This document shows positions 1 through 9,461 of a stretch of 64,000 nucleotides of DNA, piece after piece. The position numbers and the translations under genes were made by a program. The stretch lies in the NCBI GenBank assembly GCA_945860165.1, contig CAMAPL010000010.1, positions 1-64,000 of the forward strand. The letters run 5' to 3'. Position 1 is the first letter of the stretch, and the number at the start of each line of letters is the position of its first letter. This DNA is from Rhizobium sp. Q54 (lineage in GTDB: Bacteria; Pseudomonadota; Alphaproteobacteria; Micropepsales; Micropepsaceae). The notes below the pieces were generated by a model. That model searched no databases. It worked only from the letters and a program-made list of their open reading frames with translations, and was not told the DNA's origin.

Positions 1-665
1 ATGCGCGGCTGCAGACGCTCGAGTTCTTCCAAGAACGTCGCCGCGCGGAAGAGGAACATGCCGCTGTTCCAAAAATAATTCCCAGAGGCGACGTATCCCT
101 CCGCAGTCGCGCGGTCAGGTTTTTCCACAAAGCGCTCAACGGTGAGTGCACCAGGGGCCCCAACCAGAGCGGTGCCGGCCTTGATGTAGCCGTAGCCGGT
201 CTGCGCAGACGAGGGCTTAATGCCGAAGGTCACAAGCGCGCCGCCTAAGGCTGCCTGGCGTGCTGCTGTCACAGCAGCCAGGAAGGCGGGCTGGTCTAAA
301 ACAACATGATCGGAGGGCATCAGAAGAATTAACGCCTCAGGGTCTTCTAAAGAGGCCTGAAGGGCGGCGATGGCCGCGGCGGGCGCGGTGTTGCGGCCAA
401 TGGGCTCTAAGATGATGCGAGCGCCCTCAATGCCCTGCGCGCGCAACTGTTCGGCGACGACAAAGCGATGATCTTGATTGGAGATGATGAGGGGGGCAGA
501 AAAATAATCCCCCCGCGCTCTGGCCACGGTGTCTTGGATCATGGTGTTCTGTCCCACCAGTGCCAGGAGCTGCTTGGGCATGGCCTTACGGGAAAGTGGC
601 CACAGGCGTGTCCCGGAGCCACCAGACAAAATGACGGGAACGATCAGCCCAGTTTTTTGTGACAT
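1..665 (-). CDS. manC: Mannose-1-phosphate guanylyltransferase, N-terminal part (runs off window)
   Basis: Converts mannose-1-phosphate and GTP to GDP-mannose, a precursor of surface polysaccharides. The protein begins MSQKTGLIVPVILSGGSGTR; the nucleotidyltransferase signature GGSGTRLWPLSR lies at about residues 15-26, followed by MPKQ and later by LMPSDHV and FVEKPD, all typical of the ManC/XanB family. About 221 residues are visible and the C-terminal part, including any cupin isomerase domain, is beyond position 1. The ATG at 663-665 is chosen because it puts the family motif at the usual distance from the start. It lies upstream of, and is transcribed toward, the window edge, with pgi next to it on the same strand, so both serve hexose-phosphate interconversion. 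Confidence 0.9.
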   Translation of the reverse strand, partial: MSQKTGLIVPVILSGGSGTRLWPLSRKAMPKQLLALVGQNTMIQDTVARARGDYFSAPLIISNQDHRFVVAEQLRAQGIEGARIILEPIGRNTAPAAAIAALQASLEDPEALILLMPSDHVVLDQPAFLAAVTAARQAALGGALVTFGIKPSSAQTGYGYIKAGTALVGAPGALTVERFVEKPDRATAEGYVASGNYFWNSGMFLFRAATFLEELERLQPR

Positions 666-717
666 GCCATTTTTTTCTCTAAGTAAAACACACAAGGCGG
701 CGCAGATTATCTATGGG

Positions 718-1992
718 CTACTTCTTAGCCAGATATTGCCGCGCCAAAATCTTGCCCTCTTCAACGCCGGGCTGATCGAAGGGGTTAACCCCCATCAGGC
801 GGCCCATGATGATGGTCTCCAGCATGAAGTGCATCATCAGCGCGCCCATGTGGAATTCATCGAGTTTGGTGAGGTGGATCATCCGCACGGGCCGGCCATT
901 CTTGAATAGGGTTCGGGCGGTGGCGTGGTATTCTGCGTCCACCAAATCGCCCAGCCTCTTGCCGGCAAGGTAATCAAGACCCAGTGCCTTGGCGCGGGCG
1001 CGCGGCGCGGCAGCACCCTTGCCCTTGGTATCAACACTGAGAAGTGTGAAGAGCGCATTACCTGGCCCGTCACGGAAGAGCTGAAGCTGACTGTGCTGGT
1101 CTACCGGACCCAGAGCAGACACGGGCGTTGAGCCCTTGCCGTTCTTGCCCAAACTTTCAGCCCACAGCTGGCGCCACCAGCCGCCAAATACAGCCAGAGT
1201 ATCGGCATAGGGCCACAAGATAGTGGTGGCGAGCCTACCCTCACTTGCCAGCGCATGATGCAAGGCCGCGCCAACAGCGGCGGGTGCATCGGCTGGGGTT
1301 TCAGCCGCCAATACGTGATCTAGGATGGACTGTGCTCCCGCACGCAGGGCCTTCACGTTCAGGCCCATCAAGAGCGCGGGCAGAAGGCCCACCATCGTCA
1401 AAACTGAATAGCGCCCGCCCACGCCCATCGGATGATCGAGCTTCACTGCTCTGATGCTGTCGGCAAAATCAGAGAGCGCGCTTTTGTGCGGCTCGGTAAT
1501 AATCGTGAAGTGCCGGCTGAGTTTTTTGACGCCCAATTTTTCGAGTGCGTCCGTCGCCGTCAGCACCTGCATAAGCGTCTCAGCCGTACCTCCCGACTTA
1601 GAGATAGCCAAGAAGTGGGTCTTCTTCAGATCAAAGCGCTTGAGGGCTTTGGCCCAGCTGAAGGGATCGGGATTGTCATGAAACTCCACGTACGGCACGC
1701 CCGCCTTGCGCAGCGAGGTTAGCGCCTGCCCCCCTAGGCTAGAGCCGCCTATGCCCAGGACGGCCACAGTAGAAAATCTCCGCAGCGCGGCCGCCTGCGC
1801 AGTGGCCACACGCAAATCATCTTTGCGTGAGGGAATGCCTAAGAGCTCCAAGCTCCCCATTTGGTGTTGGCCACGCAGCCAATCCAGCGCTAATGATGAG
1901 GCCGCCAGAGAATTTTTATAGGCGCCCCTAGACGGGGCCCCCCTGCCCGAAAGGGCCAAGTCCAGCGATACGGTGAAGGCAGACTTGGCCAT
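718..1992 (-). CDS. pgi: Glucose-6-phosphate isomerase, short form
   Basis: Interconverts glucose-6-phosphate and fructose-6-phosphate in the cytoplasm. Visible family motifs are LGIGGSSLGGQ near residue 80, the sugar-phosphate loop SKSGGTAET near residue 130 and GVGGRYSV near residue 190. At 424 residues it is clearly shorter than the roughly 550-residue E. coli enzyme; the N-terminal and internal segments are reduced, as in several alphaproteobacterial forms. It ends in TAG. The cyclophilin gene lies 14 nt upstream on the same strand, and manC follows downstream, fitting a role in feeding fructose-6-phosphate toward mannose sugars. Confidence 0.92.
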   Translation of the reverse strand: MAKSAFTVSLDLALSGRGAPSRGAYKNSLAASSLALDWLRGQHQMGSLELLGIPSRKDDLRVATAQAAALRRFSTVAVLGIGGSSLGGQALTSLRKAGVPYVEFHDNPDPFSWAKALKRFDLKKTHFLAISKSGGTAETLMQVLTATDALEKLGVKKLSRHFTIITEPHKSALSDFADSIRAVKLDHPMGVGGRYSVLTMVGLLPALLMGLNVKALRAGAQSILDHVLAAETPADAPAAVGAALHHALASEGRLATTILWPYADTLAVFGGWWRQLWAESLGKNGKGSTPVSALGPVDQHSQLQLFRDGPGNALFTLLSVDTKGKGAAAPRARAKALGLDYLAGKRLGDLVDAEYHATARTLFKNGRPVRMIHLTKLDEFHMGALMMHFMLETIIMGRLMGVNPFDQPGVEEGKILARQYLAKK

Positions 1993-2006
1993 TACGCCTA
2001 AAATCC

Positions 2007-2480
2007 TCAGGCTTCTACTTCTATCCGCGCCTTGAGGATCTTGTCCGGATCGCCGCTAATGGCGCCGTTATTATGTTCGCCGCCCTTCTTGACCTTGTCG
2101 ACATTATCCATGCCCTCAACCACCTGGCCCCACACACTGTACTGGCGGTCCAGCCAGGGTGCGTCGGCAAAGCAGATATAGAACTGGCAGTTGGCACTGT
2201 TTGGATTGGCGGTGCGGGCAGCTGACACGGTGCCCTTGGTGTGCTTCTCGTCGGAAAATTCCGCCTTCAGGTCGGGAAGATGAGAGCCGCCCGAGCCTGT
2301 TCCGGTGGGGTCGCCCGTCTGCGCCATGAAGCCGGGAATGACGCGGTGAAACACCACGCCGTCATAGAAACCCTGGCCGGCCAGCTCCTTGACGCGCGCG
2401 ACGTGATTGGGCGCCAGGTCGGGGCGCAGCTTGATCTTCACCGGTCCGGTCTTGAGATCGAGAACGAGATAGTCGGCCAT
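2007..2480 (-). CDS. ppiB: Peptidyl-prolyl cis-trans isomerase, cyclophilin type
   Basis: A 157-residue cytoplasmic cyclophilin that accelerates proline isomerisation during folding. The single-domain sequence carries FHRVIPGFMAQTGD with the catalytic arginine, then GTGSGG and a downstream NSANCQFYI and WLDRQYSVWGQV, all landmarks of the family. There is no signal peptide, so the periplasmic PpiA role is unlikely. Its ATG at 2478-2480 overlaps the stop of coaD, which indicates translational coupling; coaD-ppi linkage near gyrA is common in alphaproteobacteria. Confidence 0.93.
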   Translation of the reverse strand: MADYLVLDLKTGPVKIKLRPDLAPNHVARVKELAGQGFYDGVVFHRVIPGFMAQTGDPTGTGSGGSHLPDLKAEFSDEKHTKGTVSAARTANPNSANCQFYICFADAPWLDRQYSVWGQVVEGMDNVDKVKKGGEHNNGAISGDPDKILKARIEVEA

Positions 2481-2980
2481 TAGTGTATTTCCTTGCAGCG
2501 TTGGACGAGAGCTTCGGCGACAGCAGATGTAGTGAACGGCGTGATGTCGCCGTCCAGCAGGGCAATTTCCTTTACCAACCTTGACGATATCGCCTGATGG
2601 CGCGGATCGGCCATCAGGAACACGGTTTCAATATCCGTGTTGAGGCGCTGATTCATCGCCACCATCTGGAATTCATACTCGAAGTCAGACACCGCGCGAA
2701 GCCCGCGGATGATCACCGAAGCCCCGACCTGGGCAGCGAATTTCACCAGCAGGGTGTCGAAGGCAAGCACTTCGATGCTGGCATGCCCGGCCGCCAGATT
2801 ATCGGCTTCCGAGCGCACCATCTCCACCCGCTCATCGAGGGTAAAAATTGGCAGCTTGGAGGCGTTGGTGGCGACGCCGATGACCAGATGGTCCACCAAC
2901 TTGACCGCACGCTTGATAATGTCGAGATGACCGAGCGTGATGGGGTCGAACGTGCCCGGATAGATTGCGATGCGTTTCAT
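2480..2980 (-). CDS. coaD: Phosphopantetheine adenylyltransferase
   Basis: Catalyses the fourth step of coenzyme A synthesis, transferring AMP to 4'-phosphopantetheine. The N-terminus MKRIAIYPGTFDPITLGHLD contains the TxGH nucleotidyltransferase motif (TLGH, residues 16-19). RGLRAVSDFEYEFQMV near residue 90 and ISSRLVKEIA near residue 130 are further family blocks. At 166 residues it has the normal length. The stop codon overlaps the start of the cyclophilin gene, suggesting a coaD-ppi transcription unit. Confidence 0.96.
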   Translation of the reverse strand: MKRIAIYPGTFDPITLGHLDIIKRAVKLVDHLVIGVATNASKLPIFTLDERVEMVRSEADNLAAGHASIEVLAFDTLLVKFAAQVGASVIIRGLRAVSDFEYEFQMVAMNQRLNTDIETVFLMADPRHQAISSRLVKEIALLDGDITPFTTSAVAEALVQRCKEIH

Positions 2981-3014
2981 GGCGCCCGGCGAGCCCCGTT
3001 ATTGAGTGTGAAGC

Positions 3015-3887
3015 CTAGCATGCGGATAATGTCTTGTCCCGGATCAGCTCGGCTATGTAATCAGGCAACCGCCGCCTCGTCTGCCAGCCAAGTGCCCGCA
3101 TCCGGGAGAGATCTAGCGCAGCATCCATGCGATTACCCTTGCGCGCCGGCAGCATGGCGATGTCGCCGCCAAACATCGCCGCGACCTCCAGAACCGAATA
3201 GGATTCCGGCGCACCCAGGCCCAGTTCATCGCCTTCCCCGCGCTCGGCAATGATCGTCAGCCCGTCAATAATGTCCGCGATATGCGTGAAATTGCGCTTC
3301 TGAGTGCCTGGCTCCACGATGGTCAATGCTTCACCACGCAGGCGTTGCTGGCGGAAAATCTCGACCACCGTACCATAGGCGCCTGCCCGCTCCCCGGGAC
3401 CGTAGACGTTATAGAAATAGCAGGCGGCGAATTTCACCCCATACCAGGCGCCATAATTGCGAACTAGCTCGGTGTTGGCCGCCTTAGTCCAGGCATAAGG
3501 ACTCTGGTCACGGCCAAGCCCTCCATCACCGAACTTGGTGCTGGAACCGGCATAGACAAGCTTGGTTTGAGGGTTGGACCGGCAATACTCCAGCACGCCA
3601 AACGTACCTACGCTGTTGAGGTCCCAGACCAATGCCGGTTCCTCGAAGCTTTTCTCAACCCGGGAATATTCGCCCAAATGGAACAGCACATCCGGGGCCT
3701 CGGGAAGATGACGCGCCACATCCTTGGCATGGCCTTCGCGGTAGACAACGCCGGATAGATGATTGTCGTGGCTGCCGGTGAAATAATTGTCCAGCGAAAC
3801 GACTCGCCAGCCTTCTTCCATCAGGCGCGCACAGAGATGGCTGCCAACAAAGCCGGCGCCGCCGATCACCGCAGCTGTTCTTGTCAC
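3015..3887 (-). CDS. NAD-dependent sugar epimerase/dehydratase (extended SDR)
   Basis: A 290-residue extended short-chain dehydrogenase related to UDP-glucose 4-epimerases and UDP-glucuronate decarboxylases. The Rossmann glycine motif GGAGFVG is at residues 9-15, the catalytic YxxxK is seen as YAWTK near residue 130, and NVYGPGERAG and RNFTHIADI are typical substrate-site blocks. The exact sugar cannot be read from the sequence. It sits between gyrA and coaD on the same strand; it probably makes a nucleotide sugar for surface glycan, like manC nearby. The protein is slightly shorter than canonical GalE (about 330 residues). Confidence 0.82.
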   Translation of the reverse strand: MTRTAAVIGGAGFVGSHLCARLMEEGWRVVSLDNYFTGSHDNHLSGVVYREGHAKDVARHLPEAPDVLFHLGEYSRVEKSFEEPALVWDLNSVGTFGVLEYCRSNPQTKLVYAGSSTKFGDGGLGRDQSPYAWTKAANTELVRNYGAWYGVKFAACYFYNVYGPGERAGAYGTVVEIFRQQRLRGEALTIVEPGTQKRNFTHIADIIDGLTIIAERGEGDELGLGAPESYSVLEVAAMFGGDIAMLPARKGNRMDAALDLSRMRALGWQTRRRLPDYIAELIRDKTLSAC

Positions 3888-3915
3888 AGGGGCCCCTTAA
3901 TAATCACGCTGGCGC

Positions 3916-6642
3916 CTAGGCGCTCTCGACTTCCGACACATCTTCAATGCGTTCGACCGAAACCACCCGCTCGCCGTCATCCACCCGGAAGACTGTAACG
4001 CCCTGTGCGGCGCGGCCCTGGATGGAAATGCCCGACACCGCCACCCGAATGGTCTGGCCGCCATCGGAGATCATCATCAGATCGTCGGATTCCTCGACCG
4101 GGAAGGAGGCTATCACGGCGCTATTCTTCTTGCCCAACCCGATGGCGACAATGCCAGAACCGCCACGCCCGGTGACACGATATTCATAAGACGAGCTGCG
4201 CTTGCCGAAGCCTGTCTGTGACAGGGTCAACACGAACTGCTCGCGCGCGCCCAGCGTCGCATAGCGTTCGGAAGTCAGCGCGGCCTCCTCGACGCCGTCG
4301 TCGGCGTCATCTTCAACTTCGACAGGAGCTTCCGCCTCGCCGCTTTCGGCGCGGCGCGCGGCGCTGGCCTGTTTCAGATAGGCGCGGGCCTCGGCCGAAG
4401 TGGCGTCGGAATGATAGAGCAGCGACAGGCTAACAACCTCATCGCCGTTGGCCAGCTTGATGCCGCGCACGCCGGTGGAGTCGCGGCCCTTGAAGACGCG
4501 CACATCGCCGACCGGGAAGCGAATAGCCTTGCCGCAGCGGCTGGTGAGCAGGAAATCATCCGCATCGGTACAGGTGGCAACGCCGATGATGCCATCGCCC
4601 TCCTCCAGCTTCATGGCGATCTTGCCGTTCTTGTTGACCTGGGCAAAGTCGGACAGCTGATTGCGCCGCACGTCGCCGGACTTGGTGGCGAACACCACGT
4701 TCAGCTTGTCCCACTCGGTATCGTTTTCCGGCAGCGCCAGGATGGTGGTGATGCGCTCGCCTTCCGCCAGCGGCAGCAGGTTGACCATTGCCTTGCCCTT
4801 GCCGGCGATGCGGGCTTCGGGAAGCCGCCAGACCTTCAGCTTGTAGGCCATGCCAGTGGACGAGAAGAACAGCAGCCAGGCATGGGTGGAGGCGACGAAC
4901 AGGCTGGTGACAAAATCCTCGTCGCGCGTCGCCATGCCGGAACGGCCCTTGCCGCCGCGTCCCTGCACCCGGTATTCGGCCAGCGGTGTGCGCTTGATAT
5001 AGCCGGCATGGGTCACAGTGACGGCGACTTCCTCGCGCTCAATCAGCGCTTCGTCTTCCATCTCGATTTCGGCATCGATCAGTTCGGTCTTGCGCGGGGT
5101 GGCGAACTCGTCCCGGATCGCGGCCAGCTCGTCACGGATGATGGTCAGCACCCGCTCGCGCGACGACAGAATGTCGAGATAGTCGGCAATGGCCAGGCCA
5201 AGCTTCTGGGCCTCGTCATTGATTTCATCGCGGCCCAGACCGGTCAGGCGCTGCAGGCGCAGATCCAGGATCGCCTTGGCCTGCTCTTCCGACAGGCGGA
5301 CGGTATTGCCCTCATCCACCTTGTGGCGCGGGTCGGCGATCAGCGCCACAAGCGGGCCGACATCGCGGGCGGGCCAGGCGCGGGCCATCAACTGCTCGCG
5401 CGCGGCCGCCGCGTCGGGGGCGCCGCGGATCAACTTGATGACATCGTCGATATTGGCGACCGCGACGGCCAAGCCTACCAATATGTGACCACGATCGCGC
5501 GCCTTGGAGAGATCAAATTTGGTGCGGCGGGTGACGACTTCCTCGCGGAAATTCACAAAGGCGGCCAGCAGCTCCTTCAGATTCATCTGAACTGGGCGGC
5601 CGTCATTCAGCGCCAGCATATTGACGCCGAAGCTCTGCTGCAGGTTCGAGAAACGATAGAGCTGGTTGAGCACCACTTCGCTGGACGCGTCGCGCTTGAG
5701 CTCGATCACCAGCCGCATGCCGGAACGATCGCTTTCGTCGCGAATGTCCGAAATACCCTCGACGCGCTTGTCGCGCACTAGTTCGGCGATGCGCTCGGTC
5801 AGCACCGCCTTGTTCACCTGATAGGGCAGCTCGGTGACGATGATGGCTTCGCGGTCCTTGCGGATTTCCTCGACGGCGCAGCGTGCGCGCATCAGGATCG
5901 AGCCGCGGCCTCGCGCCAGCGCGGCGCGGGCATTCTGCTTGCCGATCAAAAGCGCGCCGGTGGGAAAGTCCGGCCCCGGCACAATCTCGGTCAGGGCTTC
6001 CAGATTGATGGACGGGTCATTGATATAGGCCAGGCATGCGTCGATCACTTCGCCTAGATTGTGGGGCGGGATGTTGGTGGCCATGCCGACCGCGATGCCC
6101 GACGAGCCGTTGACCAGCAGATTGGGGAAACGCGACGGCAGAACCACTGGCTCGCGCTCGGTGCCGTCGTAATTGTCGCGGAACTCGACGGTTCCCTTGT
6201 CGATATCCTCGGTCAGTGCATGGGCGATTTTGGCCCGGCGCACTTCGGTGTAACGCATGGCGGCCGGCGGATCGCCGTCTACCGAACCGAAGTTGCCCTG
6301 CCCGTCGATAAGCGGGGCGCGCATGGAAAATTCCTGCGCCATGCGCACCAGCGCGTCGTAAATCGACTGGTCGCCATGTGGGTGATACTTGCCGATGACA
6401 TCGCCGACCACGCGGGCGGATTTACGATAGGCCTTGTTCCAGTCATAGCCATTTTCGTGCATCGAAAAGAGAATGCGGCGATGCACGGGCTTCAGCCCGT
6501 CGCGCGCATCGGGCAGCGCGCGCTGGACGATGACGCTCATCGCATAGTCGAGATAAGAGCGTTTCAGCTCGTCTTCGACGGCGATGGCGGCTATGGGATT
6601 GCCGCTTTCGGGAGGCAATTTGGTGTCGGAATCGTCGCTCAA
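3916..6642 (-). CDS. gyrA: DNA gyrase subunit A
   Basis: The breakage-reunion subunit that, with GyrB, introduces negative supercoils into DNA. The catalytic tyrosine is Tyr131 in [10 protein letters not shown], and the GyrA box appears as QGRGGKG from residue 560. The six-bladed C-terminal domain holds an acidic insertion (DDADDGVEE) around residue 800. In the quinolone region [10 protein letters not shown], the position matching E. coli Ser83 is glutamine (Gln92), while the Asp87 equivalent (Asp96) is kept. I chose the TTG at 6640-6642: GAGGA lies about 8 nt upstream and it gives the usual N-terminus. The stop is TAG. A small inverted repeat (GCAGGT/ACCTGC, 6658-6674) lies in the leader. 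Confidence 0.97.
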   Translation of the reverse strand: MSDDSDTKLPPESGNPIAAIAVEDELKRSYLDYAMSVIVQRALPDARDGLKPVHRRILFSMHENGYDWNKAYRKSARVVGDVIGKYHPHGDQSIYDALVRMAQEFSMRAPLIDGQGNFGSVDGDPPAAMRYTEVRRAKIAHALTEDIDKGTVEFRDNYDGTEREPVVLPSRFPNLLVNGSSGIAVGMATNIPPHNLGEVIDACLAYINDPSINLEALTEIVPGPDFPTGALLIGKQNARAALARGRGSILMRARCAVEEIRKDREAIIVTELPYQVNKAVLTERIAELVRDKRVEGISDIRDESDRSGMRLVIELKRDASSEVVLNQLYRFSNLQQSFGVNMLALNDGRPVQMNLKELLAAFVNFREEVVTRRTKFDLSKARDRGHILVGLAVAVANIDDVIKLIRGAPDAAAAREQLMARAWPARDVGPLVALIADPRHKVDEGNTVRLSEEQAKAILDLRLQRLTGLGRDEINDEAQKLGLAIADYLDILSSRERVLTIIRDELAAIRDEFATPRKTELIDAEIEMEDEALIEREEVAVTVTHAGYIKRTPLAEYRVQGRGGKGRSGMATRDEDFVTSLFVASTHAWLLFFSSTGMAYKLKVWRLPEARIAGKGKAMVNLLPLAEGERITTILALPENDTEWDKLNVVFATKSGDVRRNQLSDFAQVNKNGKIAMKLEEGDGIIGVATCTDADDFLLTSRCGKAIRFPVGDVRVFKGRDSTGVRGIKLANGDEVVSLSLLYHSDATSAEARAYLKQASAARRAESGEAEAPVEVEDDADDGVEEAALTSERYATLGAREQFVLTLSQTGFGKRSSSYEYRVTGRGGSGIVAIGLGKKNSAVIASFPVEESDDLMMISDGGQTIRVAVSGISIQGRAAQGVTVFRVDDGERVVSVERIEDVSEVESA

Positions 6643-6754
6643 AATGCGTCCTCGGGCGCAGGTTCAGGACCTGCATAAAACAGGAGTGATTCCTAGCATT
6701 TCAGCGGGGGCGAAACCAGCAAATTAACCCCAAATAAACAGCTGATTGGATTGA

Positions 6755-7381
6755 CTAATTTGCCAGTTTTTGCAGGGCTGAAAGCTCGGCGCGGACCCGC
6801 TCCATGTCATAGGCGTAAATCAGCCTCTCCTTGCCCGCCTCCCTGTAGCCGAAGGTGATGCCGACCAGCCGTCCGGGGCTGTCCAGCACCGGACCGCCGG
6901 AAAAGCCCGGTCCCGCAACATCCGCGCGCCGCCGGTCATTAGAAAAGATGAAATAGCTCGCTGCGGTGCAATCCTAGCATCGCAAAATCTCGCGCACCAC
7001 GCCGTGCGCGACACGCAAGTCGCCGCCGCCACCCTGACCATAGGCGATCACCGCGCCGCCAACTTCCACGGGTGCGGGCTCCGGCGGCTGGCTGCGCGAT
7101 ATGCGAAAGAACATCAGGTCGTAATCGCGCCGCACGCCGATCACGCTCTTGGGATCGACCAGGTTGGCATTGTGCGCATTGGTAACGGCGATGCCGTTTG
7201 CTACCACCACCGCCGCCCCGATAGCGGAATCGATGCCCAGATGGGTGCGCGCCTGCAGTCGTAGATAGGCCTGCGCGATTCGCGGTTCCGCGATGCGAGC
7301 CACAGGAACCTCCGAAGAAGCGCAGGCAGCGGCAATCAGAAGAAGCGAAAGAAACGCAAAACTAGAAGGGGATCTCGTCAT
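6755..7381 (-). pseudogene. Trypsin-like serine protease interrupted by an in-frame TAG
   Basis: Read through, this frame encodes 208 residues: a lipoprotein-like N-terminus (hydrophobic stretch ending LLIAAAC), the catalytic histidine in TNAHN (about residue 70), the aspartate in RDYDLM (about 88) and the nucleophile in GFSGGPV (Ser161). A TAG at 6974-6976 (codon 136) stops translation before the serine, so the product would lack its active site. The frame stays open and protease-like after the stop, down to a TAG at 6755-6757. The ATG at 7379-7381 overlaps the end of ssb by 20 nt. A sequencing error is possible; otherwise this is a recent nonsense pseudogene. Confidence 0.75.
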
Positions 7382-7814
7382 CCATCTCGTCACGCTGGAA
7401 GCTGGCCGGGGCTTCATTGGTGCCGCGTCCGCCGCCGCCAAAGCCGCCCTCACCGCCGCCGCTGCGGCCATCCAGCATCACCATGGTGCCGTTGAAGCGG
7501 TTCAGCACGATCTCGGTGGAATATTTTTCGGCGCCGTCCTTGTCGGTCCATTTGCGGGTCTGCAGTGCGCCTTCCAGATAAACCTTGGCGCCCTTCTTCA
7601 GATACTGCTCGGCGACCTTGGCCAAATTTTCATTGAAGATCACCACGCGGTGCCACTCGGTCTTTTCCTTTTTCTCGCCGCTGGCCTTGTCTTTCCAGCT
7701 TTCCGACGTGGCGACCGAAAGATTGACCACCGGCTCGCCGGACGTCATGCGGCGCACCTCCGGGTCCTTGCCCAGATTGCCGACCAAAATCACCTTGTTG
7801 ACACTACCCGCCAT
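7362..7814 (-). CDS. ssb: Single-stranded DNA-binding protein
   Basis: Coats single-stranded DNA during replication and repair and recruits partners by its tail. The OB fold starts at [15 protein letters not shown] (residues 5-19). A glycine-rich linker ([17 protein letters not shown]) follows near residue 120, and the protein ends with the conserved acidic tip DDEIPF. At 150 residues it has a normal length. The final codons overlap the start of the downstream protease pseudogene; the stop is TAG. Confidence 0.97.
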   Translation of the reverse strand: MAGSVNKVILVGNLGKDPEVRRMTSGEPVVNLSVATSESWKDKASGEKKEKTEWHRVVIFNENLAKVAEQYLKKGAKVYLEGALQTRKWTDKDGAEKYSTEIVLNRFNGTMVMLDGRSGGGEGGFGGGGRGTNEAPASFQRDEMDDEIPF

Positions 7815-7984
7815 GCTCGTCTCCGTTACGTTGCCGGGACGTTAGACGCCCGCGCCTGCCCGCGCCATCAATCCGGCTGTTGCCGCCTGTGGACAGGCTT
7901 AGCAATAGCATTGTTCTCTTTTTGTTCCAATGGCGTTTTGCCCCCCTTTCCGGCGATAAATACGCGGCGCTGGCGAGCGGGTTC

Positions 7985-9457
7985 ATGCCCTTCAATTCCT
8001 ATCCTTATTTCATCTTCCTGGCGGCGGCCGTGCTGGGCTATTGGCTGCTGGAAAACCGCACCTTGACGGGACGGCGGGTGTTCCTGCTGCTGGCCTCCTA
8101 TGCCTTCTATGCCTGGTGGCGGGCGGACTTCCTGCTCCTACTGATGGGCTCGACCCTGGTCAATTACATGATCGGCCGCGAGATCGAGCTGCGCCGGGCG
8201 CGGCAGGCGGATCGCCGGATATTCCTGATCGGCGGGCTGATATTCAATCTGGGCCTAATCGCCCTGTTCAAATACCAGACGCTTTTCGTCACCACGGCGA
8301 GTGACCTGCTGAACATCGGACTGCCGGTGTCGGAGTTCTTCCTGCCGCTGGCGATCTCCTTCTTCACCTTCGAGCAGATCAGCTATCTGGTGGATGCGGA
8401 CACCGGCAAGACGCGCAATTATTCGCTGCTGGATTACGCCCTCTTCGTCGCCTACTTCCCGCACCTGATCGCCGGACCGATCGTGCGGCACAATGACCTG
8501 ATCCCGCAATTTGTCGCCAAGCGCACCGCCCGCGCCAATGACCTGGCCGCCGGCATCACCCTGTTCACCATCGGCTTGGCCAAGAAAACCCTGATCGCCG
8601 ACAATCTCGCGCCCTTTGCCGACACGATTTTCAATGCCGCGGGGCGCGGCACGGCGCTCGGCCTGACCGACAGCTGGCTCGGCACGCTCTTCTTCAGCTT
8701 CCAGATCTATTTTGATTTCTCGGCCTATTCCGACATGGCGCTGGGTTCGGCGGTGATGCTGGGCATCCGCCTGCCGGTCAACTTCCACTCGCCCTATAAG
8801 GCGACCAGCATCATCGAATTCTGGCGGCGCTGGCATATCTCGCTGTCGGCCTTCCTGCGCGACTATCTCTATATTCCGCTGGGGGGAAATCGCGGCAGCA
8901 GGGCGCGGCGTTACCTCAACCTCTTCATCACCATGCTGCTGGGCGGCCTCTGGCATGGCGCCAGCTGGACCTTCATGCTGTGGGGCGGACTGCATGGCCT
9001 ATATCTGGCCATCAACCACGCCTTCCGCCATGTCACCAAAGGCGTGACGCCACCCGCCATCTGGCGCCTGCCGCTGCATGTTCTTTCGGTTTTGCTGACC
9101 TTCGCGGCCACCAGCCTAGCCTGGATCGTGTTCCGCGCGCAGGACCTGGCCAGCGCCCGCAATGTGGCAGGAGGGCTGCTGGGCCTGGGTGATTCCGCCA
9201 TCGTCAGCTTTTCACCCCTGGCGGCGGTGACACTGGCGCTGCTGTTTGCGATCGTGTGGTGGATGCCCAACAGCATGCAGATCATGTGGCGGCACAATCC
9301 CGCCCTGCCCTCGCCTTACGCCCGCGATCCGGTCACGCCCGCGTCGCGCCTGGCCTGGCAGCCGACGCGGCTGCAGGCCTGCGCCTATGGCCTGCTTTGC
9401 ATCGTCGCAATCCTGGCCTTGTCAAATCTCAAGCCCTTCATCTATTTCCAGTTCTGA
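7985..9457 (+). CDS. MBOAT family membrane O-acyltransferase (AlgI-like)
   Basis: A 490-residue polytopic inner-membrane protein predicted to move acyl (usually acetyl) groups across the membrane to an extracellular polysaccharide. Family landmarks are the N-terminus MPFNSYPYFIFL, GPIVRH, FSAYSDMALG, FWRRWHISLS followed by YIPLGGN, and the conserved histidine in LGGLWHGASW. A longer frame opens at 7880, but the ATG at 7985 gives the usual AlgI-type start. The SGNH-fold partner begins 4 nt downstream, so the pair forms a two-gene unit. The target glycan is not identifiable here; no alginate genes are present. Confidence 0.9.
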   Translation: MPFNSYPYFIFLAAAVLGYWLLENRTLTGRRVFLLLASYAFYAWWRADFLLLLMGSTLVNYMIGREIELRRARQADRRIFLIGGLIFNLGLIALFKYQTLFVTTASDLLNIGLPVSEFFLPLAISFFTFEQISYLVDADTGKTRNYSLLDYALFVAYFPHLIAGPIVRHNDLIPQFVAKRTARANDLAAGITLFTIGLAKKTLIADNLAPFADTIFNAAGRGTALGLTDSWLGTLFFSFQIYFDFSAYSDMALGSAVMLGIRLPVNFHSPYKATSIIEFWRRWHISLSAFLRDYLYIPLGGNRGSRARRYLNLFITMLLGGLWHGASWTFMLWGGLHGLYLAINHAFRHVTKGVTPPAIWRLPLHVLSVLLTFAATSLAWIVFRAQDLASARNVAGGLLGLGDSAIVSFSPLAAVTLALLFAIVWWMPNSMQIMWRHNPALPSPYARDPVTPASRLAWQPTRLQACAYGLLCIVAILALSNLKPFIYFQF

Positions 9458-9461
9458 ACCC

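Noticed and set aside
4411-5781. Long plus-strand frame inside gyrA
   Set aside because: gyrA is unambiguous on the minus strand; this frame lacks any recognisable domain.
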